The notes under the pieces: model-generated
The model's input: only the letters and a program-made list of their open reading frames with translations
Told to the model about the DNA's origin: nothing
Databases searched by the model: none
Source of the DNA: Jejuia sp. UBA6058
GTDB lineage: Bacteria; Bacteroidota; Bacteroidia; Flavobacteriales; Flavobacteriaceae
NCBI GenBank assembly: GCA_002428965.1
Contig: DIYI01000020.1
Location: 60,172 to 124,171 of the forward strand
Direction: 5' to 3'
DNA length: 64,000 nt
Shown here: in pieces, positions 25,697-35,909 of the stretch
How positions within the stretch are numbered: the first letter of the stretch is position 1
How the letters are laid out: every line of letters starts with the position of its first letter
Made by a program: the position numbers and the translations under genes

Positions 25697-27930
25697 AGTT
25701 ATTTTGGTATTTAATAGTGCTGATGCCTATACTAAGTTTTTCCCAAGATAAAATTTCGGGAAAGATAGTAGAAGCAAATGTTGAAACTAATGACATTGGT
25801 ATTGCAGGTGCAAACGTATATTGGTTAGATACTCAAGTTGGAACGGTAACAGATATTGATGGTAATTTTACTATTTCTTATAAACCTATCTATAAAAAAC
25901 TAATTATAAGCTATGTAGGTTATAAAACGGATACAATAACCGTTAATCAGCCTAAATTTATTTTACATAGATTAAAATCTATTGATGATTTGGATGAAGT
26001 TGTTGTGAAATCTCGAAAGCAGGCTACGGCTAAATCTTTTTTGAAAGCTGAAAATGTTATCACGGTAAGTAGTGACGAACTCCTTAAAGCTGCGTGTTGT
26101 AATTTGTCAGAGAGTTTTGAAACTAATCCATCCATTGATGTCAATTTTGTCGATGCCATTTCAGGAACGCGACAAATAAAAATGTTAGGTTTAACAAGTC
26201 CGTATATCTTAATAGCTACTGAAAATATTCCGTCGGTGCGTGGTGCTTCACAAGCCTATGGGTTAAGTTTTATTCCTGGTACTTGGGTAGAAAGTATTCA
26301 AATTACTAAAGGTGCTGGTTCTGTGGTGAATGGTTTTGAAAGTATTGCGGGCCAAATAAATACTGAATTGGTAAAACCAGCATCAGATGATACCTTATTT
26401 ATCAATTTGTATGGCGCAACTAGCGAACGATTGGAGTTAAATACCCATTTCAATGCAAGAGTAAACAACAGGTGGTACACAGGATTGTACATTCATGGGA
26501 ATACACATCAAGAAAAGCATGACGTAAATGATGATGGGTTCTTAGATATGCCTTTGTTCAACCAAATAAATATCATGAACCGTTGGCAGTATGTTGATAC
26601 TGATAATGGTTTTGTGAGTTTTATCAACTTGAAATATTTACACGATCAAAAGCAATCGGGTGAGTTAGATTTTAATCCAGATACAGATAAATTGACAACG
26701 AACCACTGGGGTAGTGAAATTGATACCAAACGTTATGAGGTTTCGGCTAAGTTTGGTTATGTAAACCCAGAGGTGCCTTGGCAAAGTTTGGGGGTGCAAA
26801 CAGCTTTTAGCGGACACAAACAGGAATCTTATTTTGGTTTGAATGTGTATGATATTCAACATAACAGTTTGTATGCCAACGCCATTTATAATTCAATTGT
26901 TAGTGATTCTAGGCATAAAATAAAAACGGGGTTGAGTTACACTTACGACCATTATGATGAGTTGGTAAATACCACAGATTATGAAAGGACAGAAAACTCC
27001 ATAGGCGGTTTTTTTGAGTATAGCTATGACAACTTGGAGTTACTAAATCTTACTGCCGGTATCCGAATAGATCGTCATAATTTGTTAGGGACATTTATTA
27101 CACCAAGAGTGCATTTACGATATTCGCCTTGGAGTAAATCGGCATTTAGGGCATCATTTGGTAGAGGAAAGCGAAGCGCCAATATTTTTACTGAAAATCA
27201 ACAATTATTCGCTACCTCTCGTCAAATCAATATTTTGAATTCTGATGGAAATATCTACGGATTAGATCCTGAAACTGCATGGAATTATGGGGTTTCATAT
27301 TTACAAGGGCTTAATCTGTTAGGTCGAAAAGCAGATATTACATTTGATTTTTACAGAACGGATTTTACAAATCAAGTAGTTGTAGATTGGGAGAATCCAC
27401 AGGAAATCAATTTTTATAATTTGGATGGAAAAAGTTTTGCCAATAGCTTTCAAGCTGAATTGAATCATAATACTTTTGAAGGTTTTGATTTAAGATTAGC
27501 CTACAAGTTTTACGACGTGCAAACCGATTATAATTCTGGAAGATTAGAGCGTCCACTTACATCAACACATCGTTTTTTTGCAAATGCAGGATATGAAACC
27601 GCACTAAATGAAAAAGGCGCACAATGGAAGTTTGATGCTACCTTTAATTGGCTAGGAGATCAACGTTTTACATCTACCGTGAGCAACCCAATTGGGTTGC
27701 AATTGCCTGAGCGTACACCAACCGTGGCGACATTAAATGCGCAAATTACCAAAGTATTTTCTCCCAAATTTGAAGTATATTTAGGAGGCGAAAATATTAC
27801 CAATGTAAGGCAGTCTAACCCTATTTTGGGGGCGAATGACCCGTTTGGTGCGAATTTTGATTCTACGTTTATATATGGGCCAATTTTTGGAGGTATGTAT
27901 TACGCTGGTTTAAGATTTAGAGTTGAATAA
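25693..27930 (+). CDS. TonB-dependent receptor, probable metal uptake
   Basis: 745 residues. Signal peptide (1-17, ending SFSQ), a CarboxypepD_reg-like beta domain (about 20-95, GIAGANVYWLDTQVGTVTDI), a plug domain (about 120-225, RQIKMLGLTSPYILIATENI) and a beta-barrel ending in an aromatic-rich strand YYAGLRFRVE. A cysteine pair occurs just before the plug (KAACCNLSES). It is an outer-membrane transporter driven by TonB. The flanking HMA and HYC_CC_PP genes point to copper or another soft metal, which is inference. Confidence 0.93.
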   Translation: MKLFWYLIVLMPILSFSQDKISGKIVEANVETNDIGIAGANVYWLDTQVGTVTDIDGNFTISYKPIYKKLIISYVGYKTDTITVNQPKFILHRLKSIDDLDEVVVKSRKQATAKSFLKAENVITVSSDELLKAACCNLSESFETNPSIDVNFVDAISGTRQIKMLGLTSPYILIATENIPSVRGASQAYGLSFIPGTWVESIQITKGAGSVVNGFESIAGQINTELVKPASDDTLFINLYGATSERLELNTHFNARVNNRWYTGLYIHGNTHQEKHDVNDDGFLDMPLFNQINIMNRWQYVDTDNGFVSFINLKYLHDQKQSGELDFNPDTDKLTTNHWGSEIDTKRYEVSAKFGYVNPEVPWQSLGVQTAFSGHKQESYFGLNVYDIQHNSLYANAIYNSIVSDSRHKIKTGLSYTYDHYDELVNTTDYERTENSIGGFFEYSYDNLELLNLTAGIRIDRHNLLGTFITPRVHLRYSPWSKSAFRASFGRGKRSANIFTENQQLFATSRQINILNSDGNIYGLDPETAWNYGVSYLQGLNLLGRKADITFDFYRTDFTNQVVVDWENPQEINFYNLDGKSFANSFQAELNHNTFEGFDLRLAYKFYDVQTDYNSGRLERPLTSTHRFFANAGYETALNEKGAQWKFDATFNWLGDQRFTSTVSNPIGLQLPERTPTVATLNAQITKVFSPKFEVYLGGENITNVRQSNPILGANDPFGANFDSTFIYGPIFGGMYYAGLRFRVE

Positions 27931-27962
27931 TTATATTATTAATAAGATTTAAAAAAATAAAG

Positions 27963-28328
27963 ATGAAAAATATAGTAAAGTTAATATTATTAGTAATAGG
28001 AACCACAACCTTTGCGCAAAATAAAAACGCAAAAGCATCTATAGAAGTTGATGGTGTTTGTGGTATGTGTAAAGCTCGAATTGAAAAAGCATGTTTGAAT
28101 ACCAAAGGCGTGAAATATGCGCAATGGAGTATTGATACGCATGAGTTGAAATTGATTTTTGACGAGCGTAAAACCAATACCGAGCTTATCAAGAATAGTG
28201 TATTAGCTGCTGGACACGATGTTCAGGAACAAAAAGCTACAGATGAAGCTTATGCAAAAGTGCATGCTTGCTGTAAGTACCGAGATAAAGATGTTAAAGG
28301 AGCGCACGAGGATAAAGAGAAGTCTTAA
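27963..28328 (+). CDS. Periplasmic heavy-metal-associated domain protein
   Basis: 121 residues with a signal peptide (1-19, ending FAQ). The HMA fold follows, with the site GVCGMCKARIEKAC; the usual GMTCxxC is replaced by CGMC. The C-terminal tail has HACCKYRD and a charged end. It probably binds metal ions in the periplasm, delivering to or receiving from the TonB receptor encoded 32 bp upstream. It is the last gene of the metal module. Confidence 0.88.
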   Translation: MKNIVKLILLVIGTTTFAQNKNAKASIEVDGVCGMCKARIEKACLNTKGVKYAQWSIDTHELKLIFDERKTNTELIKNSVLAAGHDVQEQKATDEAYAKVHACCKYRDKDVKGAHEDKEKS

Positions 28329-28347
28329 TTTGGTGAGTTAGTTTAAT

Positions 28348-28698
28348 ATGCCAAAAACCCAATATCGCATTTATGTTGTCGAATTAAAGAAGCGTGTTTT
28401 TTCAGAAAACGCTAAATTTAGAGCAGCCAATCCTCAGTTTAATGGCGTGTTAGAATGTTTGTATGTGGGCATGACCAGTAAAACACCAAAAGAGCGATTC
28501 TTACAACATAAAACAGGTTGTAGAAACAAGAAGGGCTATAAAATATCGTCCAACATCGTAGAGAAGTATGGTTCGTATTTAAGACCAAGTTTGTATAATC
28601 ATATACATCCTATAACTTCAAGACAAGACGCTTTAAAAATGGAAGAAGTTTTAGCTTTGGAATTGCGGAGAAAAGGCTATGCGGTTTGGTTTAATTAA
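28348..28698 (+). CDS. GIY-YIG nuclease-like protein
   Basis: 116 residues, no signal peptide. The two GIY-YIG core strands are degenerate but placed correctly: IYVVEL (8-13) and LYVGMT (38-43). R50 in KERFLQHK fits the conserved arginine, and a glutamate (E99 or E100, KMEEVLALELRRKGY) fits the metal ligand. It is probably a small stand-alone endonuclease or a derived DNA-binding protein. It starts 19 bp after the metal module, but a functional link is unlikely. Confidence 0.75.
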   Translation: MPKTQYRIYVVELKKRVFSENAKFRAANPQFNGVLECLYVGMTSKTPKERFLQHKTGCRNKKGYKISSNIVEKYGSYLRPSLYNHIHPITSRQDALKMEEVLALELRRKGYAVWFN

Positions 28699-28738
28699 AT
28701 TGAAAAAGTATTTCCTAGAATAGGATTTCATTAATACT

Positions 28739-28763
28739 GTCATCCCGAACTGGATTCGGGATC
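28739..28763 (+). repeat. Short palindromic repeat GTCATCCCGAAC...
   Basis: GTCATCCCGAAC-TGG-ATTCGGGATC, with arms ATCCCGAA / TTCGGGAT perfectly complementary. It lies 15 bp before the DUF2200 start and is related to the element at 24911. Confidence 0.7.
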
Positions 28764-28777
28764 TAAATATTGCGATT

Positions 28778-29143
28778 ATGAAAACAACACCAGAACACAA
28801 CGAACGTATAAGAACTATGAAGTTCTTTTCAGTATACCCACATTACGTTACTAAAGTTGAGAAAAAGGGAAGAACCAAAGAAGAACTGCATACCGTAATT
28901 GAATGGTTAACCGGATTTGATGAGGCTAAAGTTCAAGAGTTAATAGATAGGAAAGCAACTTTTGAAGAGTTTTTTAATGAAGCAAATCTAAACCCAAATG
29001 CAGAATTGATTAAAGGTGTTATTTGCGGTTACAGAATAGAAGAAATAGATAATGAGTTAACTAAGAAATGTCGTTATCTAGATAAGCTAATCGATGAATT
29101 AGCAAAAGGTAGAAAGATGGAGAAGATTTTAAGAGCGGGGTAA
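28778..29143 (+). CDS. DUF2200 family protein
   Basis: 121 residues, cytoplasmic, alpha-helical. It matches DUF2200: [39 protein letters not shown] and the lysine-rich end [11 protein letters not shown]. The function of the family is unknown. The gene stands alone, with a short palindromic repeat just upstream of its ATG. Confidence 0.9.
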   Translation: MKTTPEHNERIRTMKFFSVYPHYVTKVEKKGRTKEELHTVIEWLTGFDEAKVQELIDRKATFEEFFNEANLNPNAELIKGVICGYRIEEIDNELTKKCRYLDKLIDELAKGRKMEKILRAG

Positions 29144-29233
29144 TTTAGAGGAGCTTAAGTTAATCAAACTATAACAACTTTTCACGCCTCGTTCGCTTGC
29201 TTGTTGTTTATTCATAAAAGCACCTCTCATACT

Positions 29234-29446
29234 TCATAATCTCAAAAACCTTTCTAATTCCATTCTTAGAATTTGGGTCGTATTCGTAAATAAAGGCATT
29301 ACTTCTTCTATAACATTAATCTTATTGCTTAGTATTTCTGGATTTATTTCAAGTGTAGATCTTTCAATTTTAAGATCGTTTCCAATGCTTTTTAGATAGC
29401 GAACTTTTAACTTTTCGTTTTTGGAATCTTCAGCACATTTATTCAT
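29234..29446 (-). CDS. Short hypothetical protein, possibly a remnant
   Basis: 70 residues, strongly helical and charged (KVRYLKSIGNDLKIERSTLE, then NVIEEVMPLF and RMELERFLRL). No family recognised. It sits alone between plus-strand genes in AT-rich DNA, without a visible promoter. It could be a real small gene, a gene fragment or a chance frame. The surrounding 29144-29669 stretch holds nothing else I can support. Confidence 0.3.
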   Translation of the reverse strand: MNKCAEDSKNEKLKVRYLKSIGNDLKIERSTLEINPEILSNKINVIEEVMPLFTNTTQILRMELERFLRL

Positions 29447-29669
29447 AGTAAATGCTAGAGAAATACCTTAATAACAATTAGTATTTCACCCAAATCATAA
29501 GACAGTTGCTTTTTCATTACAACAAGAAATTTCGTGGTTCACTAAAGTAAAAATTAGTAATTAATTTTTCGTGAGCGCAAGTTTTTCTAAAAACTAGCAT
29601 CAAAAAATAAAGAACGTCAAAATAACACGCTATGTAACACAAATACTTAACTCTTAAATTATAATTGCT

Positions 29670-30872
29670 ATGCGAAATTTAATTCTTACTATAAGTTGTG
29701 TTATTATTATTGGGTGTTCTTCTGATAATTCTGATTTGGTTGATATAACGGAAGATGTTGTTATTGATGATAACCAAAATAATAATCCCAATTTATCAGA
29801 GTATTTTACTGTTGATTTTGATAATTTAAGTAATTACCAAAATCAATTTATTCCTAACTATATTGACGAGGATAATACCCCAAATAACAATCAAATTACA
29901 GATGAAGGTGCTACTTTGGGACGCATTTTGTTTTATGACACTAATTTATCCGTGGATAATAGTATTTCCTGTGCAAGTTGCCATAAACAAGCCTTTGCAT
30001 TTGGAGATGATAATGCTGTAAGTACTGGAGTGAATGGAACAACTTTGCGGCACTCAATGCGATTGGTAAATGCTAGATTTGGGGAGGAAGAACGTTTTTT
30101 TTGGGATGAACGTACTAGTTCTCTTGAAGCACAAACCACGATGCCAATAAGAGATCATCTTGAAATGGGATTTAGTGGTGAAGATGGTGCACCGGATTTC
30201 AATGACCTAATTGAGAAGTTAGAAAACGTAGGCTATTATCCTGAGCTATTCAGTAATGCCTTTGGTACAGAAACTATTAGCGAAGCACGAATTCAAAATG
30301 CGTTGGCGCAATTTATTAGAAGTATTCAATCTTTTGATAGTAGATATGATGAAGGAAGATCGGTTGTAAATAATGATAATGAACCTTTTCCAAACTTTAC
30401 GAATCAAGAAAACCTTGGAAAACAATTATTTATGCAGCCACCAAACTTTAATAACCAAGGAATAAGAACAGGAGGCGGAATTGGTTGTGCTATTTGTCAT
30501 AATCCTCCTGAGTTTTCTATTGCCGAAAACAGAGGCAATAACGGGGTTATTGGAGTTTTTGGAAGTAACGCAACCGACTTTACCATTACAAGATCACCTA
30601 GTTTAAGGGATGTGCTGGGTGTAAATGGACAATTAAATGGCGCGTTTTTTCATGACGCATCCGCCAATGACTTAGAGGATGTACTATTACATTATAATAA
30701 TATTGAAGTTAATAATCCTAATCTAGATAATCGATTACGACCTGGAAATAACCTGCAACAATTAAATATGTCAACCGCAGAGATTGAAGCAGTGATCGCT
30801 TTTCTAACTACTTTAACTGGCGAAAATATTTATTTGGACGAGAAATGGTCTAATCCTTTTATCCAACCTTGA
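29670..30872 (+). CDS. Di-haem cytochrome c peroxidase / MauG-family lipoprotein
   Basis: 400 residues. Lipoprotein signal with C16 (IIIGCSSDN), then an acidic Asn/Asp-rich linker. Two haem c sites, CASCH (101-105) and CAICH (273-277), with ATLGRILFYDTNLSVDNSIS before the first, as in bacterial peroxidases. The region ESDHLEMG-like RDHLEMGFSGEDG and the FHDAS near residue 328 also fit the family. It would reduce H2O2 or oxidise an unknown partner in the periplasm. The gene appears monocistronic. Confidence 0.92.
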   Translation: MRNLILTISCVIIIGCSSDNSDLVDITEDVVIDDNQNNNPNLSEYFTVDFDNLSNYQNQFIPNYIDEDNTPNNNQITDEGATLGRILFYDTNLSVDNSISCASCHKQAFAFGDDNAVSTGVNGTTLRHSMRLVNARFGEEERFFWDERTSSLEAQTTMPIRDHLEMGFSGEDGAPDFNDLIEKLENVGYYPELFSNAFGTETISEARIQNALAQFIRSIQSFDSRYDEGRSVVNNDNEPFPNFTNQENLGKQLFMQPPNFNNQGIRTGGGIGCAICHNPPEFSIAENRGNNGVIGVFGSNATDFTITRSPSLRDVLGVNGQLNGAFFHDASANDLEDVLLHYNNIEVNNPNLDNRLRPGNNLQQLNMSTAEIEAVIAFLTTLTGENIYLDEKWSNPFIQP

Positions 30873-30904
30873 GGTTAAAAATTTGATGTTCAAAATATTA
30901 TGTG

Positions 30905-33280
30905 TTACTTTATTTGAAGCGTTTCAATCTTAGAAAACAAAGTACCATCCTCTGCCATACCTTCAATATATAAATTGATGTTTTTAATAGTTGTATTTGG
31001 AATAGCAAAATTTATATCTCCACTTTCGGTAGCTTTAACCATTGGGTTCCAATGTATAACACCGTAATATTGGTATGTTTCGTTATTAACTTGGTCGTAT
31101 TTTGGATTATAGTATTCAATTTGTTGGGAAAATCCAGTATTTGATATGTGCGAGTTAAATTTAGATAATCGCTTGTTTTTAAACGAGGTTTTTGTAAAAA
31201 TTTGAATTACACCTGCTGCACCAGCAGAACCTAGTAAATTACCTCTTTGCGAGATACTCATTTCTTCAATTTCACTAATACGCATAGTAGCTAAAATCTG
31301 AAGATCTGTATGTTGCACGTTGTCAATGAAAATAGCTGGCGAAATAGCGCCACTAGAAAAAGTAATTGCTCTTCTTGATGTTATTCTTACGTCTAAACCA
31401 TAGTTATAAACATCAAAACCATTATCCATTATAACATCAGTAACTAATGTTCCTGGGCTATAACGATTATTGTCTTCAAATGAGATATATTTAGAACCAA
31501 AACTACCTTGTAAAAGACGGTTTTTAGGTTTAGGTTTTTTAGATTGAGCTGATAAGTTTACAGTGTCTAAAACAAAAATATTTTTATAAACTAAGTTAAA
31601 ATTAATTGGAGCTCTAGTGCTTTTTGGGACTGTGTTTTTTGAGTCTACTTTTAAAAGCTCCTCTTTAAAAATAGGAGATAAAGTGTAGTATACATTAGGT
31701 CTAGTTTCTTTGTTTTTTTTAAGAGAAAATTGAATATCTGAGCTGTCTGCTATAAATAAATTATCGAGCTTAAAACTTGAATCTTCAAAAAGTTTTGTTT
31801 CCAAACGAAGTCCGTTTTTCTTAGAGAAAAATATAAGGTTTTCTTTTGGATTGTATTTATGGTTATTCAATTTTCCTTTCAACGTAAACCCAATTTCAAA
31901 TTCTTTTATAGGGAGCTGTGGTTTATAGAAAATATTATTCCAAGAATATCTACTCCAACCTTGGGTAATTAGCAATAAATCTAAATTGTAAAGACTTTTT
32001 CTATTTAAAGTGTCGAAATAGAATTTGGGGTTTTCAATCTTACCTTTTAAGTATGGTTTTAGTAAGAATGTTGAAAGAATAGAATTATTTGTTTTATTGG
32101 CTTTTGTTTTCGACGGAAGTACAGAAATGCTTAAGCTTCCAGTTTTGCCTAATAGATTTTCTAATGCATCTAGGTGAATATGTGTTGAGTCTTTTCCTTT
32201 CAATACACTGGCATGGGCACTCGTAAGTTTACCTATTTTAATGCCATTTGGATTGAATAAAAGACGCTCTAACAAAGGTTTACCTTCTTCATTAAAAAGA
32301 GTTAATGTGTTTACTCCAGGAGCAAGATGAGATTTTTTGAATTTTATTAAATACTCTAATTTTTTAGGGGTAAATATTACTTCAGTTTCTTTTAGTAACC
32401 CATCTTTATTAAAAGCTAAATAGAACGTCTTATCTTCTAGAGAAGGCAAAGTTGTAGCGTTTGTACTTAGTGTAATAAAAAGATAGTCCTTATTAAAAAC
32501 GTTTTCGGCAGATATAGAAATACCTTGTGGTTTAATATTATCAATAGGTTTTGAAATAACCTCGCCAGTATCTAATGTAAAGTGAGCCGAATAATTTGTG
32601 TTAGGCTTAGTAAAAAATTTAAACTTACCTATACCAAGTATATTATTCCTAAAGGAGGTGATGACTTTATCACCCGCTTTAATTTCTCCATTAAGTATTT
32701 TTTCACCATTACCAATAGAATTTGTAATCTTAAAACCAAAAGTATTATTGGTATTGGCAATAGCATAACCTCCTTCGGGTAAAATTTTAATATCATATTT
32801 AATTGATCCGTTCTCTTGCGTTTGCTTCTTATTATCACTTTTAAGAATTTCAATAGTATTTACGAACGATCTGTCTTCGTTAAAGTTTTTCATCCAAGTG
32901 GAGGTAGTTTTTATAAAGTACCTACCAGGTTTTAGATCTTTAGTTATTTTAAAATGTCCAAAAGTTGTTGCATCCTCGGCATATAATATTTTCTTAGTAA
33001 TTTGTTTGCCATCATTGTCATGTAGTGTTACATGAATATTTTTAGTAGCTATGTAAGGCTTAAGATTCCTTGTGTTATAGACATAGGTTTTAAACCAAAT
33101 AGATTCACCTTCAAAGTATATTTTCTTGTTAGTTTGGGTGTAGAAGGTTTCGGGTTCTAATTGATGATATGTATTGTATTTTGAAATTACATCATTAAAT
33201 GATTCAACTTGATTTTGTGATATTATAGAAAGTGAAAAGCAAAAGAAAAAGGACAATAAAGTAAGTGTTCTGTAGAGCAT
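30905..33280 (-). CDS. Large exported protein with MG2-like domains and a TonB plug domain
   Basis: 791 residues with a signal peptide (about 1-21, ending IISQ). The N-terminal part (EPETFYTQTNKKIYFEGESI) resembles the MG2 domain of alpha-2-macroglobulins, and the middle is beta-rich. Near residues 660-700 a TonB plug-like segment occurs (IFIDNVQHTDLQILATMRIS, then GSAGAAGVIQIFT). No beta-barrel follows; the protein ends about 90 residues later. Such barrel-less proteins recur in Bacteroidota; their role is unknown, perhaps surface or export related. It is transcribed alone. Confidence 0.8.
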   Translation of the reverse strand: MLYRTLTLLSFFFCFSLSIISQNQVESFNDVISKYNTYHQLEPETFYTQTNKKIYFEGESIWFKTYVYNTRNLKPYIATKNIHVTLHDNDGKQITKKILYAEDATTFGHFKITKDLKPGRYFIKTTSTWMKNFNEDRSFVNTIEILKSDNKKQTQENGSIKYDIKILPEGGYAIANTNNTFGFKITNSIGNGEKILNGEIKAGDKVITSFRNNILGIGKFKFFTKPNTNYSAHFTLDTGEVISKPIDNIKPQGISISAENVFNKDYLFITLSTNATTLPSLEDKTFYLAFNKDGLLKETEVIFTPKKLEYLIKFKKSHLAPGVNTLTLFNEEGKPLLERLLFNPNGIKIGKLTSAHASVLKGKDSTHIHLDALENLLGKTGSLSISVLPSKTKANKTNNSILSTFLLKPYLKGKIENPKFYFDTLNRKSLYNLDLLLITQGWSRYSWNNIFYKPQLPIKEFEIGFTLKGKLNNHKYNPKENLIFFSKKNGLRLETKLFEDSSFKLDNLFIADSSDIQFSLKKNKETRPNVYYTLSPIFKEELLKVDSKNTVPKSTRAPINFNLVYKNIFVLDTVNLSAQSKKPKPKNRLLQGSFGSKYISFEDNNRYSPGTLVTDVIMDNGFDVYNYGLDVRITSRRAITFSSGAISPAIFIDNVQHTDLQILATMRISEIEEMSISQRGNLLGSAGAAGVIQIFTKTSFKNKRLSKFNSHISNTGFSQQIEYYNPKYDQVNNETYQYYGVIHWNPMVKATESGDINFAIPNTTIKNINLYIEGMAEDGTLFSKIETLQIK

Positions 33281-33333
33281 AAAATAGTTGTCAATAAATG
33301 AAGAATAATATTACAAAAAATACATTCATAAAA

Positions 33334-33363
33334 AAAGCTTCTCAATAAAATGAGAAGCTTTTT
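33334..33363 (-). terminator. groEL terminator
   Basis: AAAGCTTCTCA (33334-33344) and TGAGAAGCTTT (33351-33361) form an 11-bp perfect stem with a six-base loop. On the minus strand the stem is followed by TTTTTTATG, fitting termination of groES-groEL. Confidence 0.8.
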
Positions 33364-33389
33364 AACACTTTTTTTGAAATGTATTAATA

Positions 33390-35045
<1,656 letters not shown>

Positions 35046-35109
35046 CTAGCTATTAGCTGTCGGCTTATAAGTTTATTGATTAATTTTTATTAGCTAAAAG
35101 CCAAAGTTT

Positions 35110-35385
35110 TTATACAATTGCGAGAATGTCGCTTTCACGCATAATTAGGTAATCATTACCTTCAAGCTTTAGTTCAGTTCCTGCGTATTTACCATATAAA
35201 ACAGTATCGCCAACTTTAACCGTAATAGGCTCATCTTTTGTGCCAGGTCCTGCAGCTACTACAGTGCCTTTTTGTGGCTTTTCTTTAGCGTTATCTGGAA
35301 TAATAATTCCTGATGCTGTTTTAGTTTCAGCGGCAGCAGGCTCAATAAGAACTCTGTCTGCTAATGGTTTAATGTTTACTCCCAT
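35110..35385 (-). CDS. groES: Co-chaperonin GroES
   Basis: 91 residues, the lid of the GroEL chamber. [20 protein letters not shown] includes the mobile loop, and [15 protein letters not shown] is conserved. It precedes groEL on the minus strand. Its upstream region lacks a CIRCE repeat but has a sigma-54-like element and a palindrome (see separate entries). Confidence 0.98.
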   Translation of the reverse strand: MGVNIKPLADRVLIEPAAAETKTASGIIIPDNAKEKPQKGTVVAAGPGTKDEPITVKVGDTVLYGKYAGTELKLEGNDYLIMRESDILAIV

Positions 35386-35419
35386 TTTGTTCTATATTTT
35401 TGTTTTTAAGTTATAAATT

Positions 35420-35433
35420 AACGCTTAAGCGTT
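35420..35433 (-). promoter_or_regulatory. 14-bp palindrome in the groES leader
   Basis: AACGCTTAAGCGTT is a perfect palindrome lying just downstream of the sigma-54-like element, near the predicted start of transcription. It may be an operator or an RNA hairpin; no experimental basis is known to me. Confidence 0.4.
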
Positions 35434-35435
35434 AA

Positions 35436-35476
35436 GCGAAAAATGTGCCATGAAGTGGAAACTGACAAACTTGCAG
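35436..35476 (-). promoter_or_regulatory. Sigma-54-like promoter and upstream palindrome of groES
   Basis: On the minus strand, TGGCAC-ATTTT-TCGC (35450-35436) has the GG and GC dinucleotides of a -24/-12 promoter at the exact spacing, with one mismatch (TCGC for TTGC). Eleven bases upstream, CTGCAAGTTTGTCAG (35476-35462) is an imperfect palindrome containing TTTGTCA. A TAnnTTTG element is not evident here. Confidence 0.5.
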
Positions 35477-35480
35477 AAAT

Positions 35481-35512
35481 AAAAATGCCAACTTAACAAG
35501 TTGGCATTTTTT
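35481..35512 (-). terminator. secG operon terminator
   Basis: AAAAATGCCAACTT and AAGTTGGCATTTTT form a perfect 14-bp stem with a three-base AAC loop and T-runs on both strands. It lies between the secG stop and the groES promoter. Confidence 0.85.
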
Positions 35513-35535
35513 AACTTTATTTCAATCAATTATTC

Positions 35536-35907
35536 TTATGGTTGCGTATCTGTACCTCCAGCAGCATCATCGCCACTTGTAGGAAGTGGAGCAGGAGCAT
35601 CAGGAGCTGCAGGTAAAGGTTGTGACGTCGTTGCGTCCGGATCAAAAGCTTTTGAATCTACCGTACCTTCTCCTCTGTTTATAGCAACATTAGATAGTAA
35701 AATAAGTACTAATAGAAGCGTAGACAAAGTCCATGTACTTTTATCCAAAAAGTCAGTAGTCTTCTTAACACCTCCAAGTTGCTGTGTACCACCACCGCCA
35801 AAAGATGATGATAATCCACCGCCTTTAGGGTTTTGTACCATAATTACTACTACTAGTAAAAAGGCAACTACCACTATAAGAATTAAAAATATTGTAAACG
35901 TACTCAT
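35536..35907 (-). CDS. secG: Preprotein translocase subunit SecG
   Basis: 123 residues. Transmembrane segment 1 (3-23), the cytoplasmic loop with QNPKGGGLSSSFGGGGTQQL typical of SecG, and transmembrane segment 2 (about 55-72). The C-terminal tail (about 75-123) is rich in Pro, Ala and Asp, longer than in E. coli SecG. It assists SecYE in protein export. It is the last gene of the miaB operon, starting two bases after the preceding stop. Confidence 0.93.
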   Translation of the reverse strand: MSTFTIFLILIVVVAFLLVVVIMVQNPKGGGLSSSFGGGGTQQLGGVKKTTDFLDKSTWTLSTLLLVLILLSNVAINRGEGTVDSKAFDPDATTSQPLPAAPDAPAPLPTSGDDAAGGTDTQP

Positions 35908-35909
35908 TG

